64,000 bases of DNA, taken from an uncultured Lysobacteraceae bacterium. GTDB taxonomy: Bacteria; Pseudomonadota; Gammaproteobacteria; Xanthomonadales; Xanthomonadaceae. The notes below the pieces were generated by a model. That model searched no databases, had not been told where the DNA came from, and was given only the letters and a program-made list of their open reading frames with translations. This document shows, one piece after another, positions 45,522 through 55,522 of the stretch. The DNA is taken from positions 15,033 through 79,032 of the forward strand of contig CAMLLG010000007.1 of assembly GCA_946480825.1 (NCBI GenBank), in the 5' to 3' direction. Made by a program: the position numbers and the translations under genes. The number at the start of each line of letters is the position of its first letter. Within the stretch, counting starts at the first letter, position 1.

Positions 45522-46550
45522 TCAGGCGGCGCGTTCGTCGAACGGCTGGCCATGAGCGGTTTCGGTGAACGCCAGCGCCTGTTCGATCAACGACCAGTCC
45601 GCGCCCGGACGGTGGGCGCCTTCGCTGAGAATCTGGCGGAACGCGCGGCCGCCGCGTTCGCCGTGGAACAGGCCGAGGATGTGGCGGGTCATGTGCTTGA
45701 GGAAGGTGCCGCGTTCGAGCTGCGCCTCCACGTACGGCCGCCACGCGCGCAGCAGTTCGCCGCGCGTGCGTTCTGTACCGCCGAACCAGGCGACATCCAG
45801 CCGATGCAGCAGAAACGGGTCGTGATACGCCGCGCGGCCGAGCATCGCGCCGTCCGCATGTTCGAGATGCGCGGTGGCTTCGGCGGGATCGGCGATGCCG
45901 CCGTTGACGATCACCCGCAACGCCGGTCGCTCATGTTTCAACCGGTAGGCCCAGTCATAGCGCAGCGGCGGTACTTCGCGGTTTTCCTTGGGCGACAGAC
46001 CCTTCAGCCAGGCGTTGCGCGCATGGATCACGAACATCCTGCAGCCCGCGTCGGCGATGGCGTCGACGAAGGCGAGAAAGCGTTCCCACTCGTGGTCGTC
46101 GTCGACGCCGAGCCGGCATTTCACGGTGATCGGCGTATCCGGCGCCGCCGCGATCATGTCGGCCACGCAGTCGGCGACCAGCGATGGTTCGCGCATCAGG
46201 CAGGCGCCGAAACGGCCCGCCTGCACGCGATCGGACGGGCAGCCGCAGTTGAGATTGATCTCGTCGAAGCCGTGTTGCGCGCCGATGCGCGCGGCCTGCG
46301 CCAGCAGCGCGGGTTCGCTGCCGCCGAGCTGCAGTGCGACCGGATGCTGGCCGTCGTCCTTCGCCAGCAAGCGCATGCGGTCGCCGTGGATCACCGCGTT
46401 CGCATGCACCATCTCGGTGTACAGCCGCGCATGCGGCGCGAGCAGCCGGTGAAAGTTCCGGCAATGGGTATCGGTCCAGTCCATCATCGGCGCGACGGAC
46501 AGACGGACTTGCTCGGCGGCGATGGCGGCACTGGCGGGCATCGGGAGCAT
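45522..46550 (-). CDS. dusA: tRNA-dihydrouridine synthase A
   Basis: This FMN enzyme reduces uridine 20/20a in the D-loop of tRNA. The 342 residues match DusA. SVAPMMDWTDTHCR binds the flavin, NLNCGCPSDRVQ holds the catalytic cysteine, and TVKCRLGVDD, FVIHARNAWLKGLSPKENR and VNGGI are all typical for subfamily A. The start at 46550 or the second ATG nine bases later are both possible. The gene upstream is tex. Confidence 0.95.
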   Translation of the reverse strand: MLPMPASAAIAAEQVRLSVAPMMDWTDTHCRNFHRLLAPHARLYTEMVHANAVIHGDRMRLLAKDDGQHPVALQLGGSEPALLAQAARIGAQHGFDEINLNCGCPSDRVQAGRFGACLMREPSLVADCVADMIAAAPDTPITVKCRLGVDDDHEWERFLAFVDAIADAGCRMFVIHARNAWLKGLSPKENREVPPLRYDWAYRLKHERPALRVIVNGGIADPAEATAHLEHADGAMLGRAAYHDPFLLHRLDVAWFGGTERTRGELLRAWRPYVEAQLERGTFLKHMTRHILGLFHGERGGRAFRQILSEGAHRPGADWSLIEQALAFTETAHGQPFDERAA

Positions 46551-46584
46551 TGTACGCCCCCGATCGGTTCTCCCCGGACCGGGC

Positions 46585-48993
46585 TCAGCGCTTCAGCGCG
46601 CGCAGGGCGTCGGCCATCGCGGTATTGGCGGGTGGTGCGGACTGGCCCGGGCGCGGTTTCGCGTTGCCGCCGTCTTTCGGGCCTTGGCCGCCCGGCCGCG
46701 GGCCGGCCTGGCGTGCGTCGGCTTTGCGCGCGTCGTCGCGACCGCCGCTGCGCGATTCGCCGGGCACGTCGTCGAGGCGGCAGGTGAGTGCGATGCGCTT
46801 GCGCGGCACGTCGACCTCCATGACTTTCACCTTCACCACATCGCCGACCTTCACCACGCTGCGCGGGTCCTTCACGAATTTGTCGGACAGCGCGGAGATG
46901 TGCACCAGCCCATCCTGATGCACGCCGACGTCGACGAAGGCGCCGAACGCGGCGACGTTGGTGACCACGCCCTCCAGCACCATGCCCGGCTGCAGATCGG
47001 CGATGCGCTCGATGCCGTCGGCGAAGCGCGCGGCCTTGAACTCGGGGCGCGGGTCGCGGCCCGGTTTTTCCAGCTCCTTCACGATGTCGCGCACGGTCGG
47101 CAGGCCGAAGCGTTCGTCGGTGAACGGTTGCAGTTCGAGATTGCGCAGCGTCGCCGCATCGCCGATCAGTTGCGCGATCGGTCTGCCGCAGGCCTTCACG
47201 ATGCGTTCGACCACCGGATAGGCTTCCGGATGCACCGACGACGCGTCCAGCGGCTGATCGCCGTCGGCGATGCGCAGGAAGCCGGCGCACTGTTCGAACG
47301 TCTTCTCGCCGAGGCGCGGCACTTTCAGCAGATCGCGCCGCGATCTGAACGCGCCGTGCTGGTCGCGGAAGGCGACGATGTTTTCGGCCACCGACGACGA
47401 CAGCCCGGAGACGCGCGCCAGCAGCGGCGCCGACGCGGTGTTCACGAACACGCCGACCGCGTTCACGCAGTCCTCCACTTTCGCGTCGAGCGATCGCGCC
47501 AGCGCGTAGGGATTCACGTCGTGCTGGTACTGGCCGACGCCGATCGCCTTGGGTTCGATCTTCACCAGTTCCGCGAGCGGGTCCTGCAACCGGCGCGCGA
47601 TCGACACCGCGCCGCGCAGGCTGACGTCGAGTTGCGGGAATTCGCGCGCGGCGAGCTCCGAGGCCGAATACACCGAGGCGCCGGCCTCGCTGACCATGAC
47701 CTTGGTGAGCTTCAACTCCGGATGTTTCGCGATCAGCTCGCCGGCGAGCTTGTCGGTCTCGCGCGAGGCAGTGCCGTTGCCGATGGCGATCAGTTCGACC
47801 CCGTGTTCGGCGCACAGCCGCTTCAGTGCGGCGATCGAACCGTCCCATTGACGTTTGGGTTCGTGCGGATAGATCGTGTCGGTGGCGACGAGTTTGCCGG
47901 TGCGGTCGACCACCGCGACCTTCACGCCGGTGCGCAAACCCGGATCGAGCCCGAGCACGACGCGCGGGCCCGCGGGCGCGGCCAGCAGCAGATCCTTGAG
48001 ATTGTCGCCGAAGACCGCGATCGCCTCGGCTTCGGCCTTCTCGCGCGCGGCGGCGACGAGCTCCAGCGACAGGTTCATCAGCAGCCGCGCGCGCCAGGCC
48101 AGGCGGCAGGTGTCGGTCAGCCACTTGTCGGCGGGACGGCCCTGCGCGGCGATGCCGGCGGCCAGCGCGACGCGGCCCTCGGCATAGGCGTGGCCCTGTT
48201 CGACATCGGCGGTGGGTTCGAGATCCATCGTGAGCACGTCTTCGCGGCGGCCGCGCAGCAGCGCGAGCATGCGGTGCGAAGGAATCGTGGACAGCGCTTC
48301 GGCATGATCGAAGTAGTCGCGATACTTCGCGCCCTCCTGTTCCTTGCCGGCGACGACCTTCGCCCGCAACACGCCCTTGGCCTGCAGCCAGAGGCGCAGT
48401 TCGCCGACCAGCGCGGCGTTTTCGCCGAAGCGTTCGATCAGGATCGCGCGCGCGCCGTCCAGCGCGGCGGCGGCATCGGCCACGCCCTTGTCGGCATCGA
48501 TGAATTGCCTTGCTCGTTCGTCTGGCGCGATCGAGGGATCGGCAAGGATCGCATCGGCCAGCGGTTCCAGTCCGGCTTCGCGCGCGATCTGCGCCTTCGT
48601 CCGCCGCTTCGGTTTGTACGGCAGATACAGATCTTCCAGCCGCGCCTTGGTATCGGCGCCCAGCAGATCGTCCAGCAGCGGCTTGGTCAGCTTCCCCTGC
48701 TCGGCGATCGACGCGAGGATCGCATCGCGACGCTCTTCCATCTCGCGCAGATACGCCAGCCGCGATTCGAGATCGCGCAACTGGGTGTCGTCGAGTCCGC
48801 CGGTGACTTCCTTGCGATAGCGCGCGATGAACGGCACGGTCGCGCCTTCGTCGAGCAGTTCGACCGCGGCGCGCACCTGCGCCGGTTTTGCCGCGATTTC
48901 CGCGGCGATGGTCTCTGCGATGCCGGTCGCGATGACGGCGGCGGAGCGGACGGGGGCAGGCAGGCTTTCGTGCGTGACGGTCATGCTGGACAT
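46585..48993 (-). CDS. tex: Tex/YhgF RNA-binding transcription accessory protein
   Basis: This cytosolic protein of 802 residues has the Tex order: N-terminal helix-turn-helix-like region ([17 protein letters not shown]), a YqgF-like RNase H domain ([14 protein letters not shown]), helix-hairpin-helix motifs ([15 protein letters not shown] and [14 protein letters not shown]), and an S1 RNA-binding domain ([20 protein letters not shown] to KRIALTC) followed by a disordered Gly/Lys/Pro-rich tail. Tex relates to Spt6 and influences transcription and virulence factor output in pathogens. The start at 48993 is chosen because homology begins there; the ribosome site is weak. Confidence 0.94.
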   Translation of the reverse strand: MSSMTVTHESLPAPVRSAAVIATGIAETIAAEIAAKPAQVRAAVELLDEGATVPFIARYRKEVTGGLDDTQLRDLESRLAYLREMEERRDAILASIAEQGKLTKPLLDDLLGADTKARLEDLYLPYKPKRRTKAQIAREAGLEPLADAILADPSIAPDERARQFIDADKGVADAAAALDGARAILIERFGENAALVGELRLWLQAKGVLRAKVVAGKEQEGAKYRDYFDHAEALSTIPSHRMLALLRGRREDVLTMDLEPTADVEQGHAYAEGRVALAAGIAAQGRPADKWLTDTCRLAWRARLLMNLSLELVAAAREKAEAEAIAVFGDNLKDLLLAAPAGPRVVLGLDPGLRTGVKVAVVDRTGKLVATDTIYPHEPKRQWDGSIAALKRLCAEHGVELIAIGNGTASRETDKLAGELIAKHPELKLTKVMVSEAGASVYSASELAAREFPQLDVSLRGAVSIARRLQDPLAELVKIEPKAIGVGQYQHDVNPYALARSLDAKVEDCVNAVGVFVNTASAPLLARVSGLSSSVAENIVAFRDQHGAFRSRRDLLKVPRLGEKTFEQCAGFLRIADGDQPLDASSVHPEAYPVVERIVKACGRPIAQLIGDAATLRNLELQPFTDERFGLPTVRDIVKELEKPGRDPRPEFKAARFADGIERIADLQPGMVLEGVVTNVAAFGAFVDVGVHQDGLVHISALSDKFVKDPRSVVKVGDVVKVKVMEVDVPRKRIALTCRLDDVPGESRSGGRDDARKADARQAGPRPGGQGPKDGGNAKPRPGQSAPPANTAMADALRALKR

Positions 48994-49106
48994 CGGGACT
49001 TTGACGTTGAACGGTTGAAGTCCGATTGTCACCGCGCGTGTCGCGCGCGTACAGGCTGGCATCCGGGCGGGGGATGTGCTGTGTTTCCGAGGAGAAACAT
49101 GACCCT

Positions 49107-49181
49107 CGTCATCCTCGCGCAAGCGACGACCCAGCCATCAGCGGCGATCAGGCATGGGTCCTCGCTTGCGCGAGGATGACG
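49107..49181. repeat. Long inverted repeat with CGTCATCCTCGCGCAAGCGA arms
   Basis: A 27-base arm (49107-49133) and its complement (49155-49181, TGGGTCCTCGCTTGCGCGAG) lie 21 bases apart with one mismatch. The form CGTCATCC..GCGCAAGCG..GACCCA is a REP-like class. It lies between the divergent transcription of nothing evident and the end of putA, upstream of tex. Confidence 0.75.
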
Positions 49182-49222
49182 ATGCTTTTCGAGACGCTCT
49201 CCCGCCACCGGAATGATCGGCG

Positions 49223-49255
49223 AAAAAGACACGGGCCGCATGCGCGGCCCGTGTC
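49223..49255 (-). terminator. Intrinsic terminator of putA
   Basis: On the minus strand GACACGGGCCGC and GCGGCCCGTGTC form a perfect 12-base stem (49228-49239, 49244-49255) with a four-base loop, followed by TTTTT. It starts 24 bases after the putA stop. Confidence 0.93.
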
Positions 49256-49278
49256 TTCACCTCATCGATGCGATGGCA

Positions 49279-52200
49279 TCAATCGCCCAGCGTCAACAAC
49301 GATGCGTTGCCGCCCGCGGCCGTGGTATTGACGGTCACGGTCTTCTCGGTCGCGAACCGCGGCAGGTAATGCGGGCCGCCGGCCTTGGGGCCGGTGCCGG
49401 AGAGGTTCTGGCCGCCGAAGGGCTGTACGCCGACGACCGCGCCGATCTGGTTGCGGTTGACGTAGATGTTGCCGACCTTCGCGCGCTGGACGATGCGGTC
49501 GATGCTTTCGTCGATGCGCGAATGGATGCCGAGGGTCAGGCCGAAGCCGGTGGCGTTGATGGTGTCGACGACCTGATCCAGTTCGTCGGCCTTCCAGCGG
49601 ATCACGTGCAGCGCAGGACCGAAGTTCTCGCGCGTGAGTTGCGACAGCGACTTCAGCTCCCATGCGCGCGGCGCGAAGAAGGTGCCGTGTTCGATGCTGT
49701 CGTCGGTGGTGGCGGTGGCGATCAGCGTCGCGTCCTTCGCCATCTTCGCAGCGTGGTCTTCCAGCAGCGCGAGCGCGTCGGCATCGATCACCGGGCCGAC
49801 GTCGGTGGACAGCAGGCCGGGATCGCCGACCTTCAGTTCCGCCATCGCGCCGGCGAGCATGTGCACGACCTTGTCGGCGATGTCTTCCTGCACGAACAGC
49901 ACGCGCGCGGCCGAGCAGCGCTGGCCGGCGGAGGTGAAGGCGGACGACAGCGCATCCTTGACCAGTTGTTCCGGCAGTGCCGAAGAGTCGGCGATCAGCG
50001 CGTTCTGGCCGCCGGTTTCGGCGATGAGGACCGCGATCGCACCGGATTCGCGGCCGGCCAGCGCGCGGTTGATCGCGCGCGCGGTCTCGGTGGAGCCGGT
50101 GAAGGCGACGCCGGCGACGCGCGGGTCGCGGGTCAGCGCCGCGCCGACGGTAGCGCCATCGCCGGGCAGAAACTGCAGCACGGCTTCGGGGATGCCGGCT
50201 TCGTGCAGGAGTTTCACCGCGGCGTAACCGATGAGATTGGTCTGTTCGGCGGGCTTGGCGATCACGCTGTTGCCGGCGGCCAGCGCCGCGGCCACCTGGC
50301 CCATGAAGATCGCCAGCGGGAAATTCCACGGCGAGATGCAGACGAACACGCCGCGGCCGGCGAGCTGCAGCGTGTTCGATTCGCCGGTCGGGCCGGGCAG
50401 GGGTTCCACCGCGAAATGCTTGCGGGCCTGGGCCGCGTAATAGCGCAGGAAATCGACGGCTTCGCGCACTTCGGCGATGCCGTCGGGCAGGGTCTTGCCC
50501 GCTTCCTTGGTGCACATCGCCATGAACTGCGGCATGCGCGCTTCCAGCAGGGTCGCGGCGTGTTCGAGGATCGCGGCGCGGCTGGCGGCCGGGGTGGCGT
50601 CCCAGTCCGGCTGCGCGGCGACGGCGTTCTTCAGCGCCTTCTCGACGGTCGCGCTGTCCGCCGGCTGCCAGCGGCCGACGGTTTCGCGGCGGTCGGCCGG
50701 ATTGGTCACGCCGAGCATGCCGCGGGATTCGGCGTCGGCGGCGAGATTCGCGCCGGGCACCAGCGGCATCGCGCGCCAACTGCCGGCGCCCGCGGCGTTG
50801 ATCTGCCCGGCGAGGGTCTGCAGCTGCGAATCGTTGGCGAGGTTGATGCCCATGGAATTGTCTCTGTCGTTGCTGGTGTCGAGCGCGAGGAAACTGCGAT
50901 ACAGATCCACCGGCAGCGGAATGCGCGGATGCGGAATGCTGTCGAACGCCGACACGGTTTCGACCGGGTCGCGGATCAGGTCGTCGATGGCGACGCTCTC
51001 GTCGGTGATGCGGTTGACGAAGCTGGAATTCGCGCCGTTTTCGAGCAGGCGGCGCACCAGATAGGGCAGCAGGTCTTCGTGCGAACCCACCGGCGCGTAG
51101 ACCCGGCACGGCACGTTCAGGCGGTCCGCGGGAATCACTTCCGCGTAGAGGTCGTCGCCCATGCCGTGGAGTTTCTGGAATTCGTAGGCCTTGCCGGTCG
51201 CCATGCGATGAATCGCGGCGATGGTCTGCGCGTTGTGGGTGGCGAACATCGGGTAGATCGCGTCGGTCGCATCGAGCAGCCGGCGCGCGCAGGCCTGATA
51301 CGACACGTCGGTGTTGGGTTTGCGCGTGAACACCGGATAGCCGGCCTGGCCGTCGACCTGGGCGCGCTTGACCTCGCTGTCCCAGTAGGCGCCTTTCACC
51401 AGCCGCACCGGGATCGTCCGGCCCAGCGCACGGGCGCGATCGGCGATGAAATCGATCACGAACGGCGCGCGCTTCTGATACGCCTGCACGACGATGCCGA
51501 AACCGTTCCAGCCCGCCAGCGACGGGTCGGACAGCACCCGGAAGATCAGATCGAGCGACATTTCGAGGCGGTCGGTTTCTTCGGCGTCGATGGTCAGGCC
51601 GATGCCGTAGCGCTTCGCGAGTTGCGACAGTTCCAGCAGGCGCGGGCCGAGTTCGGCGAACACGCGGCTGCGCTTGGCGTGTTCGTAGCGCGGGTGCAGG
51701 GCGGAGAGCTTGACCGAGATGCTCGGCGCGGCGAACACGCTGTCTGAAGCGGGGTCGGCGGAGACGAAATCGCCGCTGCGGCCGATGGCATGGATCGCGA
51801 CGCGATAGGCGTCGAGGTAGCGCAGCGCGTCCTTCGTGGTCAGCGCGCCTTCGCCCAGCATGTCGAACGAATAGCGGTAATTCGCGCTGTCGCCCTTGCG
51901 GCTGCGCGCGAGGGCTTCGTCGATCGTGCGGCCCATCACGAACTGATGGCCCATGATCCGCATCGCCTGGCGCACGGCGAGACGGATGACCGGTTCGCCG
52001 ACGCGGCCGATCAGGCGCTTGAAGGCGTTGTGGACGTCGCGCTTGGTGTCGTCGGCCAGATCGACCAGTTTGCCGGTGAGCATCAGGCCCCAGGTCGAGG
52101 CGTTGACCAGCACCGAGTCCGACTGGCCCATGTGCCGCTTCCAGTCGGCGTCGCCGAGCTTGTCGCGGATCAGCTTGTCGGCGGTGTCCTGGTCCGGAAT

Positions 52201-52488
52201 GCGGAGCAGGGCTTCGGCCACGCACATCAGCAGCACGCCTTCCTCGCTGCCGAGGTCGTACTGGCGCATGAAGGCCTCGATGGCGCCCTGGTCCTGCGCC
52301 CGCGTCCGCACCCGGCGCACCAGGTCGGCGGCGGTGGCCTGGACGGCGGCGCGGTCGGCCTCCGGCTGGCGGGCCGCGGCCAGCAGTTCGCGGACGTGTT
52401 CGGCTTCGTCCCGGACCCAGGCCGCGGTGATGGCCGCGCGGAGAGGATCGGGAACGGCCGGCAGTTCGGGGGTCAGGAGGGCGTTCAC
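49279..52488 (-). CDS. putA: Bifunctional proline dehydrogenase / P5C dehydrogenase
   Basis: This 1069-residue flavoenzyme oxidises proline to glutamate in two steps with substrate channelling. The proline dehydrogenase barrel is in the first half (SVKLSALHPRYE, IDAEETDRLEM, RLVKGAYWDSEVK). The aldehyde dehydrogenase domain follows, with glutamate in AETGGQNALI and the catalytic cysteine in SAGQRCSAARVL. It begins GTG and lacks the N-terminal ribbon-helix-helix domain of E. coli PutA, so it cannot repress its own gene. The enzyme is peripheral on the inner membrane and passes electrons to ubiquinone. A strong terminator follows. Confidence 0.96.
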   Translation of the reverse strand: MNALLTPELPAVPDPLRAAITAAWVRDEAEHVRELLAAARQPEADRAAVQATAADLVRRVRTRAQDQGAIEAFMRQYDLGSEEGVLLMCVAEALLRIPDQDTADKLIRDKLGDADWKRHMGQSDSVLVNASTWGLMLTGKLVDLADDTKRDVHNAFKRLIGRVGEPVIRLAVRQAMRIMGHQFVMGRTIDEALARSRKGDSANYRYSFDMLGEGALTTKDALRYLDAYRVAIHAIGRSGDFVSADPASDSVFAAPSISVKLSALHPRYEHAKRSRVFAELGPRLLELSQLAKRYGIGLTIDAEETDRLEMSLDLIFRVLSDPSLAGWNGFGIVVQAYQKRAPFVIDFIADRARALGRTIPVRLVKGAYWDSEVKRAQVDGQAGYPVFTRKPNTDVSYQACARRLLDATDAIYPMFATHNAQTIAAIHRMATGKAYEFQKLHGMGDDLYAEVIPADRLNVPCRVYAPVGSHEDLLPYLVRRLLENGANSSFVNRITDESVAIDDLIRDPVETVSAFDSIPHPRIPLPVDLYRSFLALDTSNDRDNSMGINLANDSQLQTLAGQINAAGAGSWRAMPLVPGANLAADAESRGMLGVTNPADRRETVGRWQPADSATVEKALKNAVAAQPDWDATPAASRAAILEHAATLLEARMPQFMAMCTKEAGKTLPDGIAEVREAVDFLRYYAAQARKHFAVEPLPGPTGESNTLQLAGRGVFVCISPWNFPLAIFMGQVAAALAAGNSVIAKPAEQTNLIGYAAVKLLHEAGIPEAVLQFLPGDGATVGAALTRDPRVAGVAFTGSTETARAINRALAGRESGAIAVLIAETGGQNALIADSSALPEQLVKDALSSAFTSAGQRCSAARVLFVQEDIADKVVHMLAGAMAELKVGDPGLLSTDVGPVIDADALALLEDHAAKMAKDATLIATATTDDSIEHGTFFAPRAWELKSLSQLTRENFGPALHVIRWKADELDQVVDTINATGFGLTLGIHSRIDESIDRIVQRAKVGNIYVNRNQIGAVVGVQPFGGQNLSGTGPKAGGPHYLPRFATEKTVTVNTTAAGGNASLLTLGD

Positions 52489-52733
52489 GGCGGTCCGGAA
52501 GACGGCGAGGCGCGGATACTAACAGCGCGCGAGCCTGCATTTGTACCCCTTCGGCCGCGTATGCGCGGTGGGCTTCCCTTGCCCCTGTCTGCGGCGAACG
52601 GCTACCATTCTCCGGTTTCCGGGAATCGCTTCGTGGTCGGACAGGTGTTTCGCCTGCCTCCGCCGCCCGGCTCCCTACGTAACTCTTTCATCTGCATCGA
52701 CTCGGTCGAGTCGCGACTTCGGGGTGTTGGACC

Positions 52734-53696
52734 ATGGTGCGAACGCGTGCGTGTGTGACGGGATGGGGTCGGATGCGGGCGGCATGGCCGCTGGCCGGGC
52801 TCCTGATGCCGATGATGGCGATGGCACAATCGGCAGACCCGAAACCGTGGCAGCTGAACATGGGCCAGGGTGTGACCGAGTCGTCGAAGCACGCCTACGA
52901 CGCGCACATGCTGGCGCTGTGGATCTGCGTCGTCATCGGCGTGATCGTGTTCGGCGCCATGGCCTACGCCATGTTCAAGTTCCGCAAGTCCACGGGCGCC
53001 AAGCCCGATGTGGACTTCACCCACAGCACCAAGCTCGAGATCATCTGGACCGTGGTGCCGGTGGCGCTGCTGGTGCTGATGGCCTTCCCGGCCACCAGCA
53101 AGCTGATCGCGATGTACGACACCCGCAACGCGGCGATGACCATCAAGGTCACCGGCTACCAGTGGCTGTGGCATTACGAGTATCCGGGCGACAAGCCGGG
53201 CGATACCGTCAGCTTCACCAGTCGCCTCGACCGCAAGAGCGACCAGATCCGACAGAGCGGCGTCGACGCCCGCGGCGCGGATCATCCGCATTACCTGCTC
53301 GATGTCGACAACCCGCTCGTGGTGCCGGTCGACACCAAGATCCACTTCCTGATCAAGGCCGACGACGTGATCCACGCCTGGTGGGTGCCGGCGCTGGGCT
53401 GGAAGCAGGACGCGATTCCGGGCATCGTCAACGACGCCTGGACCGAGATCAAAACCCCGGGCATCTACCGCGGCCAGTGCGCGGAACTCTGCGGCAAGGA
53501 TCACGGCTTCATGCCGATCGTGGTGAAGGCCGTGCCGAAGGCCGAATTCGAGCAGTGGCTGGCCGAACAGCGCGCGAAGAACGCGCCGCCGGCCCCGGCC
53601 GTGCCCGCCGAAGCGGCGCCCGCCGCCGAAGCCGCCGCGCCGGCCACGGCCGACGCCGGACAGAACGCCCCCGCCGCCGCCAAGACCGCCGGCTGA
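52734..53696 (+). CDS. ctaC: Cytochrome c oxidase subunit II
   Basis: Subunit II takes electrons from cytochrome c through its dinuclear CuA site. The 320-residue protein has a signal-like segment ending MAMAQSADP, two transmembrane helices (about 58-80 and 100-122) and the periplasmic cupredoxin domain. CuA ligands are the histidine in DVIHAWWVP and CAELCGKDHGFM. The C-terminal 40 residues are an Ala/Pro-rich tail. An alternative ATG at 52773 has the better ribosome site (GGATGGGG) and still leaves a signal peptide. It is the first gene of the oxidase cluster. Confidence 0.95.
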   Translation: MVRTRACVTGWGRMRAAWPLAGLLMPMMAMAQSADPKPWQLNMGQGVTESSKHAYDAHMLALWICVVIGVIVFGAMAYAMFKFRKSTGAKPDVDFTHSTKLEIIWTVVPVALLVLMAFPATSKLIAMYDTRNAAMTIKVTGYQWLWHYEYPGDKPGDTVSFTSRLDRKSDQIRQSGVDARGADHPHYLLDVDNPLVVPVDTKIHFLIKADDVIHAWWVPALGWKQDAIPGIVNDAWTEIKTPGIYRGQCAELCGKDHGFMPIVVKAVPKAEFEQWLAEQRAKNAPPAPAVPAEAAPAAEAAAPATADAGQNAPAAAKTAG

Positions 53697-53722
53697 TCGC
53701 ATCCTTTTGAGGTAGACCCACC

Positions 53723-55342
53723 ATGGCCACCACGCACGCCGACCACGCCGCAGACGATCACGCCCACGAGCACAAGCAGGGCTTCGTCGAGCGCTGGTTC
53801 TTCTCGACCAATCACAAGGACATCGGCACGCTGTACCTCGTGTTCAGCTTCGTGATGTTCATCATCGGCGCCGCGATGTCGGTGGTGATCCGCACCGAGC
53901 TGATGACGCCGGGCCTGCAGCACGTCAGCCCCGAGTTCTTCAACTCGATGACCACCATGCACGCGCTGGTGATGATCTTCGGCGGCGTGATGCCGGCCTT
54001 CGTCGGCCTGGCCAACTGGATGGTGCCGCTGCAGATCGGCGCGCCGGACATGGCGCTGCCGCGCATGAACAACTGGTCCTTCTGGATCATGCCGTTCGCC
54101 TTCGCGCTGCTGCTGGTCACCTTCTTCCTGCCGGGCGGCGCGCCCGCCGGCGGCTGGACGCTGTATCCGCCGCTGTCGCTGCAGGGCGGCTTCAACCTGT
54201 CGTTCGCGATCTTCGCCATCCACATGATGGGCATCAGCTCGATCATGGGCGCGATCAACATCATCGCCACCATCCTCAACATGCGCGCCCCGGGCGTCGA
54301 CCTCCTGAAGATGCCGATCTTCTGCTGGACCTGGCTGATCACCGCCTTCCTGCTGATCGCGGTGATGCCGGTGCTCGCCGGCGCGGTGACCATGCTGCTC
54401 ACCGACAAGTTTTTCCTGACCAGCTTCTTCAGCGCGAAGGGCGGCGGCGACCCGGTGATGTTCCAGCACATCTTCTGGTTCTTCGGCCATCCCGAGGTCT
54501 ACATCATGATCCTGCCCGCCTTCGGCGTGGTCAGCGAGATCATCCCGACCTTCAGCCGCAAGCCGCTGTTCGGCTACCAGGCCATGGTGTACGCGACCGC
54601 CTCGATCGCCTTCCTCTCGTTCATCGTGTGGGCGCACCACATGTTCACCGTCGGCATGCCGCTCGGTGGCGAGATCTACTTCATGTTCGCGACCATGCTG
54701 ATCGCGGTGCCGACGGGCGTGAAGGTCTTCAACTGGGTCACCACGATGTGGCGCGGCTCGATCTCGTTCGAATCGCCGATGCTGTGGGCGATCGCGTTCG
54801 TGATCCTGTTCACCATCGGCGGTTTCTCGGGTCTGATGCTCGCCATCGTCCCGGCCGACTTCCAGTATCACGACACCTATTTCGTCGTCGCCCACTTCCA
54901 CTACGTGCTGGTGACCGGCGCGCTGTTCGGCATCATCGCCGCGGTCTACTACTGGTGGCCGAAGTGGACCGGCCGCATGTACAACGAGACGCTGGCCAAG
55001 TTCCACTTCTGGTGGTCGGTGGTGTTCGTGAATCTGCTGTTCTTCCCGCAGCACTTCCTGGGTCTGGCCGGCATGCCGCGCCGCATCCCCGACTACAACG
55101 TCGTGTTCGCGGACTGGAATCTGATCAGCTCGATCGGCGCGTTCGGCATGTTCGCCACCCCGTTCATCATGGCGTACGTGCTGTGGCATTCGCTCAAGCA
55201 CGGCGCCAAGGCCGAAGCCCGCGCCTGGGAAGGCGCGAAGGGTCTGGAATGGACGGTGCCGTCGCCCGCGCCGCACCACACCTTCACCACGCCGCCGGTG
55301 ATCCGCGAAGGCGACCTCGCCCATGGCGACATCACGCACTGA
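53723..55342 (+). CDS. ctaD: Cytochrome c oxidase subunit I
   Basis: This is the catalytic subunit with heme a, heme a3 and CuB, 539 residues and 12 helices. FSTNHKDIGTLYL opens the conserved part. MTTMHALVMIF holds a heme a histidine, and FWFFGHPEVYIMILPAFG contains the CuB histidine and the crosslinked tyrosine. HHMFTVG and HFHYVLVTG carry the remaining CuB and heme ligands. The glutamate in HPEVY places it among the D-channel type A oxidases. GAGG lies 11 bases before the ATG. Confidence 0.97.
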   Translation: MATTHADHAADDHAHEHKQGFVERWFFSTNHKDIGTLYLVFSFVMFIIGAAMSVVIRTELMTPGLQHVSPEFFNSMTTMHALVMIFGGVMPAFVGLANWMVPLQIGAPDMALPRMNNWSFWIMPFAFALLLVTFFLPGGAPAGGWTLYPPLSLQGGFNLSFAIFAIHMMGISSIMGAINIIATILNMRAPGVDLLKMPIFCWTWLITAFLLIAVMPVLAGAVTMLLTDKFFLTSFFSAKGGGDPVMFQHIFWFFGHPEVYIMILPAFGVVSEIIPTFSRKPLFGYQAMVYATASIAFLSFIVWAHHMFTVGMPLGGEIYFMFATMLIAVPTGVKVFNWVTTMWRGSISFESPMLWAIAFVILFTIGGFSGLMLAIVPADFQYHDTYFVVAHFHYVLVTGALFGIIAAVYYWWPKWTGRMYNETLAKFHFWWSVVFVNLLFFPQHFLGLAGMPRRIPDYNVVFADWNLISSIGAFGMFATPFIMAYVLWHSLKHGAKAEARAWEGAKGLEWTVPSPAPHHTFTTPPVIREGDLAHGDITH

Positions 55343-55387
55343 TCGCCGCGCACTGATCGCCCGCCCATCGACGCCGCCCGCCAGCCC

Positions 55388-55522
55388 ATGACCACCGAGC
55401 CCATGCGCCCGAAGGATCCGACGACCGCACGCCGCGCCGCGCGGCGCACGGCGCTGGTCTTCGCGGGCGTCGCGCTGGCGGTCTACGTGACCTTCATGCT
55501 GCTCAACGTGGTGGCGAAATGA
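55388..55522 (+). CDS. Cytochrome oxidase small assembly protein
   Basis: This 44-residue gene is tucked between ctaD and ctaG. The product has a basic N-terminus (MTTEPMRPKDPTTARRAARR) and one hydrophobic helix (TALVFAGVALAVYVTFMLLN). Its stop overlaps the ctaG start as ATGA, so translation is coupled. Tiny one-helix proteins at this exact spot are known in oxidase clusters of beta- and gammaproteobacteria and are named small assembly proteins. It probably supports CtaG or subunit I maturation in the inner membrane. Confidence 0.8.
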   Translation: MTTEPMRPKDPTTARRAARRTALVFAGVALAVYVTFMLLNVVAK

